The notes beneath the pieces were generated by a model that saw nothing but the letters and a program-made list of their open reading frames with translations, was not told the DNA's origin and ran no database searches. From Methanosphaera sp. BMS (GTDB lineage: Archaea; Methanobacteriota; Methanobacteria; Methanobacteriales; Methanobacteriaceae): DNA of 64,000 nt. Below, piece by piece: positions 18,430 through 27,740 of this stretch. Made by a program: the position numbers and the translations under genes. The stretch is taken from NCBI RefSeq assembly GCF_003268005.1, contig NZ_CP014213.1, forward strand, positions 2,439,501 to 2,503,500, given 5' to 3'. The stretch's first letter is position 1. The number at the start of each line of letters is the position of its first letter.

Positions 18430-19275
18430 TTAAATATTGTCAATATCTATTTCAAGGAGACTTTTTCCTTGAGCTTTTGTTTTAGTGATTCCAGCATCTA
18501 TGGTTTCAAGTAATTTGTTTAGCTTTGTCACATCCTGGGTTTTATCAGGTAATATGTAATTCGTATTTTTATCTGTACTGTTTTGGATTATTTCTTTATA
18601 TTCTGAGTTTATGTCATAGGATTTGACGTATAATTTTGAATCTTTATTTTGACTTCCGAGTAATGTGATAATCTGTGAGAATGGTTCAATTTCTGCATAA
18701 GTGATTGTCTTAAGATTCAAAGTCTTTTCCAGGAATGTGTAGAAGTAATATAATGTTTCTGTAGGATTTTCAAATTCTTCTTCATCAAAGAATAGGTATA
18801 ATGAACATTCATTAATCCCATTAAACACACTGTATCCTTTAACATTTAATTTATCTTCAAGATAATCGTATGTTTTTTTACATTCTTCTACAATCTCTTC
18901 ATTGAATCCAAGGTTAATTGTTCTCCTGATGAACATGAATTTTTGAATATCAGTAAGGTCTCTAACTTCTTCCTTAAGTATTTCGGAATTTTTTCTAAAT
19001 CTGATTACAAGCGAATTTTTTACGGATGTACTTATAAACTTATTTAAATCCGTTTTCATCCATCGGGTAACATCTTCATCTGTATTGTAATCATAAAAGC
19101 TTATGTATATCTCATCTTCTAAGTTAGTTTTGTTGATAGCCGCTTTTAATTCATCAATGTTGTGTATTGAAAAAGTAGAAAATCCTTTTTTCATGGAACC
19201 GGTAAGTAGTGTTCTGTTGAATTCTTGACCATACATAGCTTCATATAGTTTTTCTAAATTTTTATCTACTTGCAT
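18430..19275 (-). CDS. uncharacterised protein with weak primase-like (AEP) features
   Basis: A 281-residue soluble, acidic protein. I cannot place it firmly. The order of blocks resembles the archaeo-eukaryotic primase fold: an acidic segment ISFYDYNTDEDVTRW (residues about 54-68), then ECSLYLFFDEEEFENPTETL where primases have their S-G-H region, and EIEPFSQIITLLGSQNKD, which looks like the rlPGSxxxK strand before the last acidic position. The classical DxD and GxH residues are not clearly present, so it may be a non-catalytic relative or something else. A good GGGAGAG site precedes the ATG. It stands alone. Confidence 0.55.
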   Translation of the reverse strand: MQVDKNLEKLYEAMYGQEFNRTLLTGSMKKGFSTFSIHNIDELKAAINKTNLEDEIYISFYDYNTDEDVTRWMKTDLNKFISTSVKNSLVIRFRKNSEILKEEVRDLTDIQKFMFIRRTINLGFNEEIVEECKKTYDYLEDKLNVKGYSVFNGINECSLYLFFDEEEFENPTETLYYFYTFLEKTLNLKTITYAEIEPFSQIITLLGSQNKDSKLYVKSYDINSEYKEIIQNSTDKNTNYILPDKTQDVTKLNKLLETIDAGITKTKAQGKSLLEIDIDNI

Positions 19276-19582
19276 TTAACAACTCTCCCTTTTTGAAGTA
19301 TAATCTTCAAGGTTCTTTATCATATCCGTTAATTAAATATCTCTTTAATAATATGATTATGTTATTTTATTTCTATTTTATATATAAATAATATTTAACT
19401 ATAATTTGTTAAATTTCATTTTAATTTCTGTCCATCAAAATTAACTCAAGTGTTTTGCTGGAGATTTTGCCGATAAATAAAGAGCTTCGTTATGTAACAA
19501 ATTAATAATAAATTAAGGGGGGTAGATTTTTTTTTAAATCAAATATGTCAAATTGATTTTGAAAAAAAGAATGTTTCTTTTT
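19276..19582. other. intergenic, nothing recognised
   Basis: About 300 bp of AT-rich sequence between two minus-strand genes. A run of nine T at 19530-19538 and AT-rich stretches may hold the promoter of the downstream gene at 18430. No frame, hairpin or repeat stands out. Confidence 0.3.
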
Positions 19583-19924
19583 CTAAAGGATGTTATCCTT
19601 GTTTTTTTCAACTAGAATGAACTTGTCGAGGATGTCTTCAACAGCCCCCTCTTCTTCAATAACTTTTATGTCCATCATTTCAACTTCTGCTTTTGCAATC
19701 GGTCCAATTTTTTCACATATGACAATATCACAGTTTTTTATTGAATCGGCGGATTTTTCCCACTCTTCACTATCCTGTTTATGGTTTTTGGATGAGAAGA
19801 TAATATTGTCATATTCTATGCTATGGTTGTCCTCATCATAATTATAAACAAGGAAATATTCGCATATCCCAAAATGTTCCACTTTTTTACCTGTATCCTT
19901 AACAGCAACTGCAATTTTTTTCAT
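19583..19924 (-). CDS. dinitrogenase iron-molybdenum cofactor (NifX/NifB-like) domain protein
   Basis: A 113-residue single-domain protein of the NifX/NafY/NifB C-terminal fold. It begins MKKIAVAVKDTGKKVEHFGI, the usual first strand plus V-HFG loop, followed by YFLVYNYDED and a central DIVICEKIGPIAKAEVEM, and ends with an I-V strand and DILDKFI. Such small proteins are common in methanogens and are thought to carry iron-sulfur or iron-molybdenum precursors; no nitrogenase genes are visible here, so the exact cargo is unknown. A GAGGAT site precedes the ATG. Confidence 0.85.
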   Translation of the reverse strand: MKKIAVAVKDTGKKVEHFGICEYFLVYNYDEDNHSIEYDNIIFSSKNHKQDSEEWEKSADSIKNCDIVICEKIGPIAKAEVEMMDIKVIEEEGAVEDILDKFILVEKNKDNIL

Positions 19925-20041
19925 ACATAAATCCTCTAAAAATATAAGTATTATAATATTTGTATTTTATCCATTAATAATTTTGTTTGTTTTTTCGATA
20001 AAATATTCAATACTTATATCACCGACGATAGATATTATTTC

Positions 20042-20656
20042 ATGACACGAAATACAAAAGTTCACATAGTTTACTGTCATCCGGATAACAATAGCATGAC
20101 AAACGAAATTAAAAAAGCATATGTCCATGGATTAAAAGCCAAGAATATTGATTATACGATAAGTGATCTGTATAAGCAACATTTCAAATCAGATATTACT
20201 CGAAGTGAATATCAAAGAGAGTCAAATATTATCTCTTCGAATTTATCGGGAGATGTATTGACTCAACAAAGATTAATCAATGATGCGGACATATTGACAT
20301 TCATATTTCCATTATTTTGGATGGATGCACCTTCAAAATTGGTGGGTTATTTTTCACGAGTTTTCACTGTGGGTTTTAGATATAGCAATGATGATACGCC
20401 TGCAACTATGAATAGATTAAAAGAGGTGAATTTTCTTATAGTGACAGGTTCTAGCTATGATGATTTATTGAATGATGGAAAAATAGATGCACTAAAAACT
20501 ATATTTGTAAATGACCGTATAGCGGACAAATCAGAACGTACAAAAATGTATTTCTTCTCCAACACTGCCGTACACAAAAAAGAGAGATTATTGAATAAAC
20601 AACGATATATCCAAAGGGCTAAAAAAATAGGGATGATAACACCAAAACGAATTTAA
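20042..20656 (+). CDS. NAD(P)H dehydrogenase (quinone)-type flavodoxin-fold protein
   Basis: A 204-residue Flavodoxin_2 protein. It opens with the beta-strand KVHIVYCHPDNNSMTNEIK, where the P-loop-like HPDNNS binds the FMN or FAD phosphate. The central DADILTFIFPLFWMDAPSKL is the family's fold signature (fP-wW-.-Pa-lk), followed by VGYFSRVFTVGFRY. It should reduce quinone-like or flavin acceptors at the cost of NAD(P)H or F420H2. The ribosome site is weak. Its stop codon overlaps the stop of the convergent gene at 20653. Confidence 0.85.
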   Translation: MTRNTKVHIVYCHPDNNSMTNEIKKAYVHGLKAKNIDYTISDLYKQHFKSDITRSEYQRESNIISSNLSGDVLTQQRLINDADILTFIFPLFWMDAPSKLVGYFSRVFTVGFRYSNDDTPATMNRLKEVNFLIVTGSSYDDLLNDGKIDALKTIFVNDRIADKSERTKMYFFSNTAVHKKERLLNKQRYIQRAKKIGMITPKRI

Positions 20657-21333
20657 TCGGGGTTATCTTCAGGTTCATCGATGCGGTAATCGGTGGTGGG
20701 AAGTGTTTTGTTTATTAACTCAATGACTTCATCTACATTGACCGTGGTGTTTATACATCCATCTGTAAGCAGATAAACTCCTTGTGGTGTAAAATCATGT
20801 AACGATGTCATTGCCAGATTCAAATCCACTGGACAAGCAACTCCTATAACCGCCTTGAATTTTCTTTGTTTTACTATGTTTTTGATAAACGATGAGCCCG
20901 GAACGATGTATAAATCGATACTCTTTTTATCGCTGATATTTTTTATCTTACCGATGGAACATTTTCCACATTTGACGCATTCCAGTCCTGATTTACCTAA
21001 CTTTGCAGGACAACTTGTGTCACGAAGACAGTGAGGCAGGACAATTATAACATCTTTTGCGTCGGTTTTTTCAAATTTCAACTTGTTGATTCTATTTCTT
21101 AAGTCAATGCTAATCCTATCAATCATAAGATCATCCAGTTGTAAAAATCTAGAAATATTTTTGAGGATAGGGTAAGTCAAATTTAATGTAAATAACAATA
21201 GTTTCGGAAATACTAGCTTATCTTTCTTCAAAAGGTATAAACCAAGGATTACTGTTATGATACAGAGTATGACCAATATTACGAGGAAGATAACTACTAT
21301 CTGACCTATGGTTGTGTATATGTTCAGATTCAT
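20653..21333 (-). CDS. DUF116 family membrane protein
   Basis: A 226-residue protein with one N-terminal membrane segment (IGQIVVIFLVILVILCIITV, residues about 8-27) and a cytoplasmic C-terminal DUF116 domain. Conserved cysteines occur in LPHCLRDTSCPA, then GLECVKCGKCSIGKIK and IGVACPVDLNLAM, a pattern that suggests an iron-sulfur or zinc site. The DUF116 function is unknown; it is common in methanogens and anaerobic bacteria. The 3' end overlaps the neighbour's stop by four bases, convergently. Confidence 0.82.
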   Translation of the reverse strand: MNLNIYTTIGQIVVIFLVILVILCIITVILGLYLLKKDKLVFPKLLLFTLNLTYPILKNISRFLQLDDLMIDRISIDLRNRINKLKFEKTDAKDVIIVLPHCLRDTSCPAKLGKSGLECVKCGKCSIGKIKNISDKKSIDLYIVPGSSFIKNIVKQRKFKAVIGVACPVDLNLAMTSLHDFTPQGVYLLTDGCINTTVNVDEVIELINKTLPTTDYRIDEPEDNPD

Positions 21334-21612
21334 CTTTACATCCTTAAGAAATTTTAATTTTATTATGATGTTGATATACTTTTTTTTATTTGTTTGTATT
21401 TATATCTATCTATTGGGTAGGTATTTTTCTATTTTGATACTCTGTTGTTGATTTTTTTAGTTTGTGTTTTCAATGATATTTTCATGTCATGACAATAGTA
21501 ATCTTTTTATTATTTGAAGTATATAGATAATATATACTATTCTAATAATACATATTATTCTAGGAAAAATTTCACAGAATAATTACTCATAATAAATTAT
21601 TGGTTTAATAAG

Positions 21613-22125
21613 ATGAAAATTGTAATTTATCACTCAAGAGAATGTGATCCGAAAAAATGCACATCAGTAAAACTTGAAAAACAGAATAAGGTTGAAATAA
21701 CACACAATATGCGTAAAATACCTTATAATGCTATAGTTTTAGATGCAGAAGCGGAGAAAGCAGTGTCTTTGGAGGATAAGGATAGAATTACAAAGTATGG
21801 ATTGTCTGCTTTGGATTGTTCTTGGAAGAAATTAAAAAAATCATCTTTCAATTTTAAATCTAAAAAAAATCATAGATTGCTTCCTTTTTTAGTAGCAGCA
21901 AATCCAGTTAATTATGGAAAACCCTGTATATTGTCTACAGCTGAAGCTTTAAGTGCTACATTATACATTGTAGGATATAAGGATGAGGCTCGTGATTTAA
22001 TGAATCAATTCAAATGGGGACCACATTTCATAAAACTTAATGAGCATTTATTAGAAGCCTATAGTGAGGCAGAAAACAGTACTGAAATTGTTAAAGTACA
22101 GAATGAATTTTTAGGAGGAGAATGA
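21613..22125 (+). CDS. tsr3: 16S rRNA aminocarboxypropyltransferase Tsr3 (DUF367)
   Basis: Tsr3 transfers an aminocarboxypropyl group from S-adenosylmethionine to a uridine of small-subunit rRNA. The 170-residue archaeal form starts [20 protein letters not shown], matching the RLI-like N-terminal domain, and contains LDCSWKK, followed by [20 protein letters not shown] and [15 protein letters not shown], the SAM-binding core of the family. The stop TGA is one base before the L40e start, so both are translated as a unit. Confidence 0.9.
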   Translation: MKIVIYHSRECDPKKCTSVKLEKQNKVEITHNMRKIPYNAIVLDAEAEKAVSLEDKDRITKYGLSALDCSWKKLKKSSFNFKSKKNHRLLPFLVAANPVNYGKPCILSTAEALSATLYIVGYKDEARDLMNQFKWGPHFIKLNEHLLEAYSEAENSTEIVKVQNEFLGGE

Positions 22126-22126
22126 T

Positions 22127-22273
22127 ATGGCAAAATTTGAAGAAGCAGAAAACAGAATGTTCAATATTAAAATCTGTTTAAAATGTAACGCAAGAAACCC
22201 AGCTTCTGCAAAAACCTGCAGAAAATGCGGATACAAAGGTTTAAGATACAAAGCAAAAGAACCAAGAGGATAA
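22127..22273 (+). CDS. rpl40e: 50S ribosomal protein L40e
   Basis: A 48-residue gene easily missed because of its size. The ATG at 22127 follows GGAGGAG inside the end of tsr3, and the stop is TAA at 22271. The protein begins [20 protein letters not shown] and has a zinc ribbon with C17, C20, C31 and C34 ([20 protein letters not shown]), then the basic tail RYKAKEPRG. This matches archaeal L40e throughout. Pairing with tsr3 makes sense: both act in ribosome formation. Confidence 0.93.
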   Translation: MAKFEEAENRMFNIKICLKCNARNPASAKTCRKCGYKGLRYKAKEPRG

Positions 22274-22441
22274 TCTTATCCCTTTTTTTCATAACTTTTT
22301 TTATAATTTTTTTTTGAATTGTTTACATATTTTCTTATTTTGATTTAGACTCCTTTTTAACTATTTCCTTAATCTATTAATATCTTGAAAATTAGAAATA
22401 TAATATAATTAAATTCAATCATTATTAGTGAGCAGGTAATT

Positions 22442-23173
22442 ATGAATGTCGAGAAATATTTAAATGATACATTGGAAAATCATAAAATACACATGACCTT
22501 AATCGATCCAGATGAACAATCACCACAAGAAGCAGTACAAATGGCTGTTGATGCTCAAAAAGCGGGTTCTGATGCAATAATGCTTGGAGGTTCCATTACC
22601 GATCAAGAAGTACTTAACCTAACGGCAAAAGCTCTCAAAGAAAATGTGGATATACCAATCATCCTATTTCCGGGAAATGTAACGGGTGTATCCAAATATG
22701 CTGACGCAGTACTATTCATGAGTTTATTAAATTCAACAAATCCCTACTGGATAACCGGTGCTCAAGCACTGGCAGCACCATCCATTAAGAAGATGGGATT
22801 GGAAACTATTCCTATGGGATATTTGATAGTGGAACCGGGAGGTACCGTTGGTTGGGTTGGAGATGCAAAGCCAGTGCCACGTAACAAATCGGATTTGGCC
22901 GTCGCATATTCATTGGCCGCTGAATTTTTTGGAATGCGTATAATTTATCTTGAAGCGGGTTCTGGTGCAGACTCTCATATACCTCTAGATTTTATCATGA
23001 AGGTTAAAAAATTAACCAACCTGATGGTTATAGTTGGTGGGGGTATCAGAACTGCAGAAGACGCTCGTGAAGTACGTGATGCAGGTGCAGATATCATAAT
23101 AACCGGTACAGTTGTTGAAGAAACAGAGGACACCTACAAAAAAATAAAGGAATTAACCGATGCTATACATTAA
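22442..23173 (+). CDS. geranylgeranylglyceryl phosphate synthase
   Basis: Makes the first ether bond of archaeal membrane lipids, joining geranylgeranyl diphosphate to sn-glycerol-1-phosphate. The 243-residue TIM barrel shows HMTLIDPDEQSPQEAVQMA with the G1P-binding region, SDAIMLGGS, ILFPGN, YLIVEPGGTVGWVGDAKPVPR, IYLEAGSGAD and the phosphate loop VGGGIRTAEDAREVRDAGAD with IITGTVVEE. These are all hallmarks of the PcrB/GGGPS family in its group II form. Start and length are normal; the gene is monocistronic. Confidence 0.94.
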   Translation: MNVEKYLNDTLENHKIHMTLIDPDEQSPQEAVQMAVDAQKAGSDAIMLGGSITDQEVLNLTAKALKENVDIPIILFPGNVTGVSKYADAVLFMSLLNSTNPYWITGAQALAAPSIKKMGLETIPMGYLIVEPGGTVGWVGDAKPVPRNKSDLAVAYSLAAEFFGMRIIYLEAGSGADSHIPLDFIMKVKKLTNLMVIVGGGIRTAEDAREVRDAGADIIITGTVVEETEDTYKKIKELTDAIH

Positions 23174-23401
23174 TCATTCTTTTATTAACCTTTTTTTACA
23201 TATTCTATTTTTTTGGCTTGAACTTTTTAATTAATCAATAATCATTATCTCTTTTCATATATTCAATATCCCTGTTGTTTGAGTCTTTTTTTCAAATAAT
23301 GTTAAATTAACATTGTTATATTCTCATTTCATAATAAAAGATATTAATTATTAATAATATATGATAGAATGTAAACAGAAATTATTTAGGGAGTAATACT
23401 A

Positions 23402-23986
23402 ATGGATAATAATGAATTATCACAAAAACTCAATGAACAAGTAGGAATGGAAAAAGAACCCGTTGCAATAAAGGTATATGATGACGCAGCCTGTGCAGAG
23501 GCAGAACTAACAAAATATGACGGTCAGGCAAGGCATTGTCAATTGACATTCGAATCATCAACAGAGGGAAAATCATTCTATGCAACGGCCAATGAGATGA
23601 ACTGTCCAAACGGTGCATTGGCATTAGGTTTTACAGACAAACAGGTTGATGCATTTCCACAGATACCACCTATAAAACAAGCATTGGGTTATGCACCTTT
23701 AAAAGATGCCACATTTGAACCGGATGTAATAATAATTTATGCAACACCAGTACAGGCTCTTAAAATAGCAAAATTATACAAGGCAACATTTAAAAAACGA
23801 TTTGAAGCAAACTTCAATGGAACTGCATCGTTATGTGCGGATGCAGTATCATCACCTTATGTGTCCGGTCAATCAAACATGACTTTAGGGTGTACCGGTT
23901 CCCGTAAATTTTCAGATATAAAGGATGAAGAAATGGTTATCGGATTAACATATGCCGATGCGGTAGATATGTTACAAGATAAATAA
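23402..23986 (+). CDS. DUF169 family protein
   Basis: A 194-residue protein of the DUF169 family, frequent in methanogens and anaerobes and still without a proven function. Family features are the EKEPVAIKVY start, the RHCQLTF cysteine, NEMNCPNGALALGF, the central DVIIIYATPVQALKIAKLY and the C-terminal LCADAVSSPYVSGQSNMTLGC followed by GSRKFSDI. The conserved cysteines hint at metal or cluster binding. A GGGAG site precedes the ATG at 23402. It stands alone. Confidence 0.88.
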   Translation: MDNNELSQKLNEQVGMEKEPVAIKVYDDAACAEAELTKYDGQARHCQLTFESSTEGKSFYATANEMNCPNGALALGFTDKQVDAFPQIPPIKQALGYAPLKDATFEPDVIIIYATPVQALKIAKLYKATFKKRFEANFNGTASLCADAVSSPYVSGQSNMTLGCTGSRKFSDIKDEEMVIGLTYADAVDMLQDK

Positions 23987-24047
23987 TTTCTTTTTTCTAC
24001 TTTTTTAACATACCTCTTTTTTTATTCAATTATATTCATCTAAAAAC

Positions 24048-24713
24048 TCATGTTTCTTCAATTTCTTCCTTTATCTTTAAATATTCGCTATAACAGTTAA
24101 TATTTAGAAGTTCAAGATCATTTTCAGCTTTAACTCCATAAAATTCAACGTTATCCTTAATCATTTTACGTAGAATAGGGTTGAGATTATCATTTTCATC
24201 TTTAAGATATCCGTATAATAAGTCTCCATAACAGCAAAACGGCATACCTAATCCTTCTGCACTATCAAGCCACCCTGTTTTTCGTCTAGCCAGTATACTG
24301 ATTGTATTGTCTGGATTTGGCGAGCTTTCCAGTTTTTCAATCATGTTATTAATTGTATTTGCAGTAACCGTTGGTTGATCTGCAGCGGCAAAAAGATAAT
24401 AACTGTTTTTACAACCCTCTAAAGCAGTGGTAATTGTTTGGGATAATCCCACATCATTATCTTTGTTATATTTAACAGAAATCTTCTTTGTTAATCCATA
24501 ATCTTCCAGCAAACCATAGATTTCATCCCTAAAGTTTCCAAGTACTATGGTAATGTTCTCAATATCAGATTCCAGTATATGATCTATGGTATGAATTAAT
24601 ATTTCTTTATCCTCTATTTTTAGCTTTAATTTATGAACAGGCGTTTTATCCATTCTTTTAAAGTCATTAATCATTCTGGAATTTTTTCCGGCAGCCGTAA
24701 TTATTGCATCCAT
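24048..24713 (-). CDS. MobA-like NTP transferase domain protein
   Basis: A 221-residue nucleotidyltransferase fold protein. MDAIITAAGKNSRM is the nucleotide-binding start (variant of LAGGxSxRMG), DKTPVHKLKLKIEDKEILIHTI is the KxLL region, ITIVLGNFRDEI follows, and YYLFAAADQPTVTANTI has the metal-binding D-P motif of MobA/MocA relatives. It could be a molybdopterin cytidylyl- or guanylyltransferase or a cofactor guanylyltransferase of methanogens; no molybdenum genes are nearby to decide. Confidence 0.78.
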   Translation of the reverse strand: MDAIITAAGKNSRMINDFKRMDKTPVHKLKLKIEDKEILIHTIDHILESDIENITIVLGNFRDEIYGLLEDYGLTKKISVKYNKDNDVGLSQTITTALEGCKNSYYLFAAADQPTVTANTINNMIEKLESSPNPDNTISILARRKTGWLDSAEGLGMPFCCYGDLLYGYLKDENDNLNPILRKMIKDNVEFYGVKAENDLELLNINCYSEYLKIKEEIEET

Positions 24714-24820
24714 ATTATCACTTCTTAAGTAATTCTATGTTAATATAATTGATTTAAATATTTTTATCTAAAAAAAGAAAAATGGTTTTGGGGGGTGAAT
24801 TATTTTTTTTTAATAGGAAG

Positions 24821-26035
24821 TTATTCCTCCTCCGTTGAATTGGATGTATCAGGGTATGTGCTGTTATCTCTTAATTCATAGATTGTGGTATAGATGTGCG
24901 TGTCTCCACTTTCACCCTCTGTCCACATGACTATTTGAATTGGATAATCTCCCTCGTTTGATACAAGAACATCGATGGTTGGACGATATTCATAGAGAAT
25001 TGATTCTTCCGCTCCGGACATACCTACTGGTAATGGGTATCCTAAGGATAGGATTGCATCTCTTAGTGATCTGCCCGGTGGACATACTCCATGAGTAGCA
25101 CTTCCGGATGCAGCTTCCGCTTCGGCAATGGATGTAAACGTCACATTTTCTTTACCGTGAGCAGATTCATGTGGTGGTATAATTGTATTATTCCATCCAT
25201 TAGCAAATTCTTTTGCATTTTGAGCACGAATCTCTGTAGGATACTCTGGAAGATATTCAACGACACTAACGGCACTACTTACATTTACTTTGGAAGCATT
25301 ATGGTCATAAACCATTACGGGTGCACCTGGTGTGTAGTTTCTCATATAATTATACGGTTCTTCACCAAAGGCATGTATGATTTTTTCCTTGCCGTAAATT
25401 CCAGTACGGTTATCATTAAATCCACCTAAATAGTAATCCAATGTTATGTTGCTGCCATCTTTTGCAGTTTCAAACCATTCCTTAAGGCTGGCTGCACTTA
25501 CAAAGTCTGTAGGTACTGTGTCATTACTAATTTCTGATTCCTTTAAAGTTTTAACGGTCTTATTATTTTCGATAACTTTAATTGAATCTCCTTCCTTAAC
25601 CGCATAAGTATATGGTAATTTGTAACCCCATACAATGCTATCTGCTTGTTTAATTGAGATTTTACCATTTTTATCAGTTACTATGTAACCAGGACCTTTT
25701 AAATCATTGGAGATTTTACCGTCGTTAGTCATGAATTTGCTGTTGTTTATGACATCCTTAGGTATTGTCCCTGTGGTTAAAGCAGTATATACTGTCATTA
25801 CATCTCCACTTAACAGAGGCCTGATTAGATTTTGTGGTGCTGAAAATATAGGCACTTTCTGCATTTCAGCAACATTAATAACCTGATCTCCGTTAACTAC
25901 AGTTGAACCATTTTTATTCATTAATTGTGCCGTGGTTATGTCTGTAGATGATGCATGTTGACTGCACATAACTCCAGAAGCTAATGCTAGAAGTATTAAT
26001 ATTCCTATTAATAAGTAAGGATTATTTCTATCCAT
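24821..26035 (-). CDS. secreted or membrane-anchored hypothetical protein
   Basis: A 404-residue protein with an N-terminal hydrophobic segment NPYLLIGILILLALASGVMC that looks like a signal peptide or anchor. The rest is extracellular in character: many Asn and Thr, several N-glycosylation sequons (NNS, NKT, NIT, NDT, NRT), and an acidic end. The part GSATHGVCPPGRSLRDAILS and the late strand region (VLVSNEGDYPIQIVMWTEGE, HIYTTIYEL) look like ordered domains, but no family is recognised. A GGAGGA site lies just before the ATG. No partner gene is apparent. Confidence 0.72.
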   Translation of the reverse strand: MDRNNPYLLIGILILLALASGVMCSQHASSTDITTAQLMNKNGSTVVNGDQVINVAEMQKVPIFSAPQNLIRPLLSGDVMTVYTALTTGTIPKDVINNSKFMTNDGKISNDLKGPGYIVTDKNGKISIKQADSIVWGYKLPYTYAVKEGDSIKVIENNKTVKTLKESEISNDTVPTDFVSAASLKEWFETAKDGSNITLDYYLGGFNDNRTGIYGKEKIIHAFGEEPYNYMRNYTPGAPVMVYDHNASKVNVSSAVSVVEYLPEYPTEIRAQNAKEFANGWNNTIIPPHESAHGKENVTFTSIAEAEAASGSATHGVCPPGRSLRDAILSLGYPLPVGMSGAEESILYEYRPTIDVLVSNEGDYPIQIVMWTEGESGDTHIYTTIYELRDNSTYPDTSNSTEEE

Positions 26036-26258
26036 ATTTTATTATATCCTCCTTTCTTATGGATTTCTTAATAAAAAATATTATAATAAGAATTATATTT
26101 TATTCAGTATTTTATAATATATTTTAATATGTAGTTTATTCTTTAAAATGTTGTGTATTAAAAAATCCATTCTAAGTAATATATTTAATAATGTGATTTT
26201 ATTTATTTGGGATTATTAAGGGTATTTGTAATAATAAAAAAGAGGGGTCTATGATGAG

Positions 26259-27494
26259 TTAATCATCATCAAGTAATATGTTGGTAATTTCAGTAATTTT
26301 TGATTGTCCGTTACCGCCTATAAATATTTTCCCAAGTTCCTGCGTGTTCAAATATCTGATAATGTCGCAGATATTTTTTATGACCATGACATCTCTGGTA
26401 TAATTGAGTTTATTCAGGTATTCGACATAATCATATGTTGTATCCTCAAGACCTGGGAATATTATGAGTCTGTCCGCTTTATATTTGCTGATGTAATCAA
26501 GAATATTATATCTGCACGTTTCATTCTTTCTGGGTGTTCCAATAATTAACGTATTAAAATGTTCTTCATCCAAAACAGCTTTAAGTGCATCGACATTGTC
26601 GGTCTTACCAATCACTATTTCCTTATTCCTATAATTTATCTTAAGGGTTCTTCCTTCAACTGTTTTAAATGTTTTAAGGGAGTGTTTGATAATCTCCTCA
26701 TTAATGTTTAAAATTTTTCCTGCCTGATAGGCCGCATGTGCATTTTGCAAGTTAAAATTTCCAAAGAGGTTAATTTTTTCAGGATATTCATCGAAAAATA
26801 TTGCATTTTCAGTATTGGCTGCAACTATCTGCAGGTTTTCATCATTTTTATTAAGAATACATGCTTTATCGCCTATGAAATCTATAACTTCTTGAGTGTA
26901 GTGTTCAATAGATTTATGAACATCCATGTGGTCATATCCAATGTTGGTAACGACAATCAAATCGATATCAAACACATACTTGCAAAATTCAAGGGTCATA
27001 TCACATACTTCTATGACCATGAATTCGTAGTCGTCACTGTTTGCCTCTAATAGAAGATCAATATATCCCTTAAATCCTCCACCACCATTTCCACCGATAA
27101 CTACCTTGTGGCCATTATTTACCAACATGTCATATATCATATGGCTGGTGGTGGTTTTACCGTTTGTACCCGTTACAGCGATTGTCGTAATCTCTTTATG
27201 ATTGTTAAACACGTCTGATATGAATATGTTTCTATCAATGATATCCTTCGATATCTGTTTATTAAATAAACTGGGACTAACTGCTACTGCATCAGATTTA
27301 TATATCTTATCCAGATTATGACTACCTATCTCTAAATCCAGTTTATCCCTTAAATCTTTGGATAATCTTTCGTTAAGCAATGATAAGTCAATTTTTCTGT
27401 TAATATCTGATGAATAAACGTCATGTCCTCTATACAATAAGGATAGCGTGGCCTGTTGGCCTTCAACACCTAATCCTACAACACTAATATTCAT
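26259..27494 (-). CDS. Mur ligase family protein, probably pseudomurein peptide synthesis
   Basis: A 411-residue ATP-dependent amide ligase. An N-terminal Rossmann-like domain (MNISVVGLGVEGQQATLSLL) is followed by the ATP-binding loop VTGTNGKTTTSH at residues 108-118, the central VVTNIGYDHMDVH magnesium region, NLQNAHAAYQAGKI and a C-terminal domain. Bacterial MurC-F add amino acids to UDP-MurNAc; methanogens of this order have homologues thought to build the peptide of pseudomurein. Which residue this one adds cannot be told. It is monocistronic and divergent from hypD. Confidence 0.88.
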   Translation of the reverse strand: MNISVVGLGVEGQQATLSLLYRGHDVYSSDINRKIDLSLLNERLSKDLRDKLDLEIGSHNLDKIYKSDAVAVSPSLFNKQISKDIIDRNIFISDVFNNHKEITTIAVTGTNGKTTTSHMIYDMLVNNGHKVVIGGNGGGGFKGYIDLLLEANSDDYEFMVIEVCDMTLEFCKYVFDIDLIVVTNIGYDHMDVHKSIEHYTQEVIDFIGDKACILNKNDENLQIVAANTENAIFFDEYPEKINLFGNFNLQNAHAAYQAGKILNINEEIIKHSLKTFKTVEGRTLKINYRNKEIVIGKTDNVDALKAVLDEEHFNTLIIGTPRKNETCRYNILDYISKYKADRLIIFPGLEDTTYDYVEYLNKLNYTRDVMVIKNICDIIRYLNTQELGKIFIGGNGQSKITEITNILLDDD

Positions 27495-27740
27495 AATATG
27501 ACAGCCTGTTAATTAATAGATATTCATATATTAATTTCTCTTAGTATTTATTATTTAATATTTATAGAAATTTAATCTTATTTGTGATTTTGATGCAACG
27601 ACATGTGGTAGTTTAATCAATTCAAATAATTTTCTACCTGAAGAAAATTAACAATAATAATAAATATTTTAATTGGTAAATAATTACTCATAATAAAAAA
27701 TGAATTTTTTTAAATTACATGACCATTATTTAATATAACA

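Noticed and set aside
18248-18433. 61-codon plus-strand frame before the primase-like gene's end
   Set aside because: Low-complexity Ile/Tyr/Asn composition in AT-rich intergenic DNA, no ribosome site.
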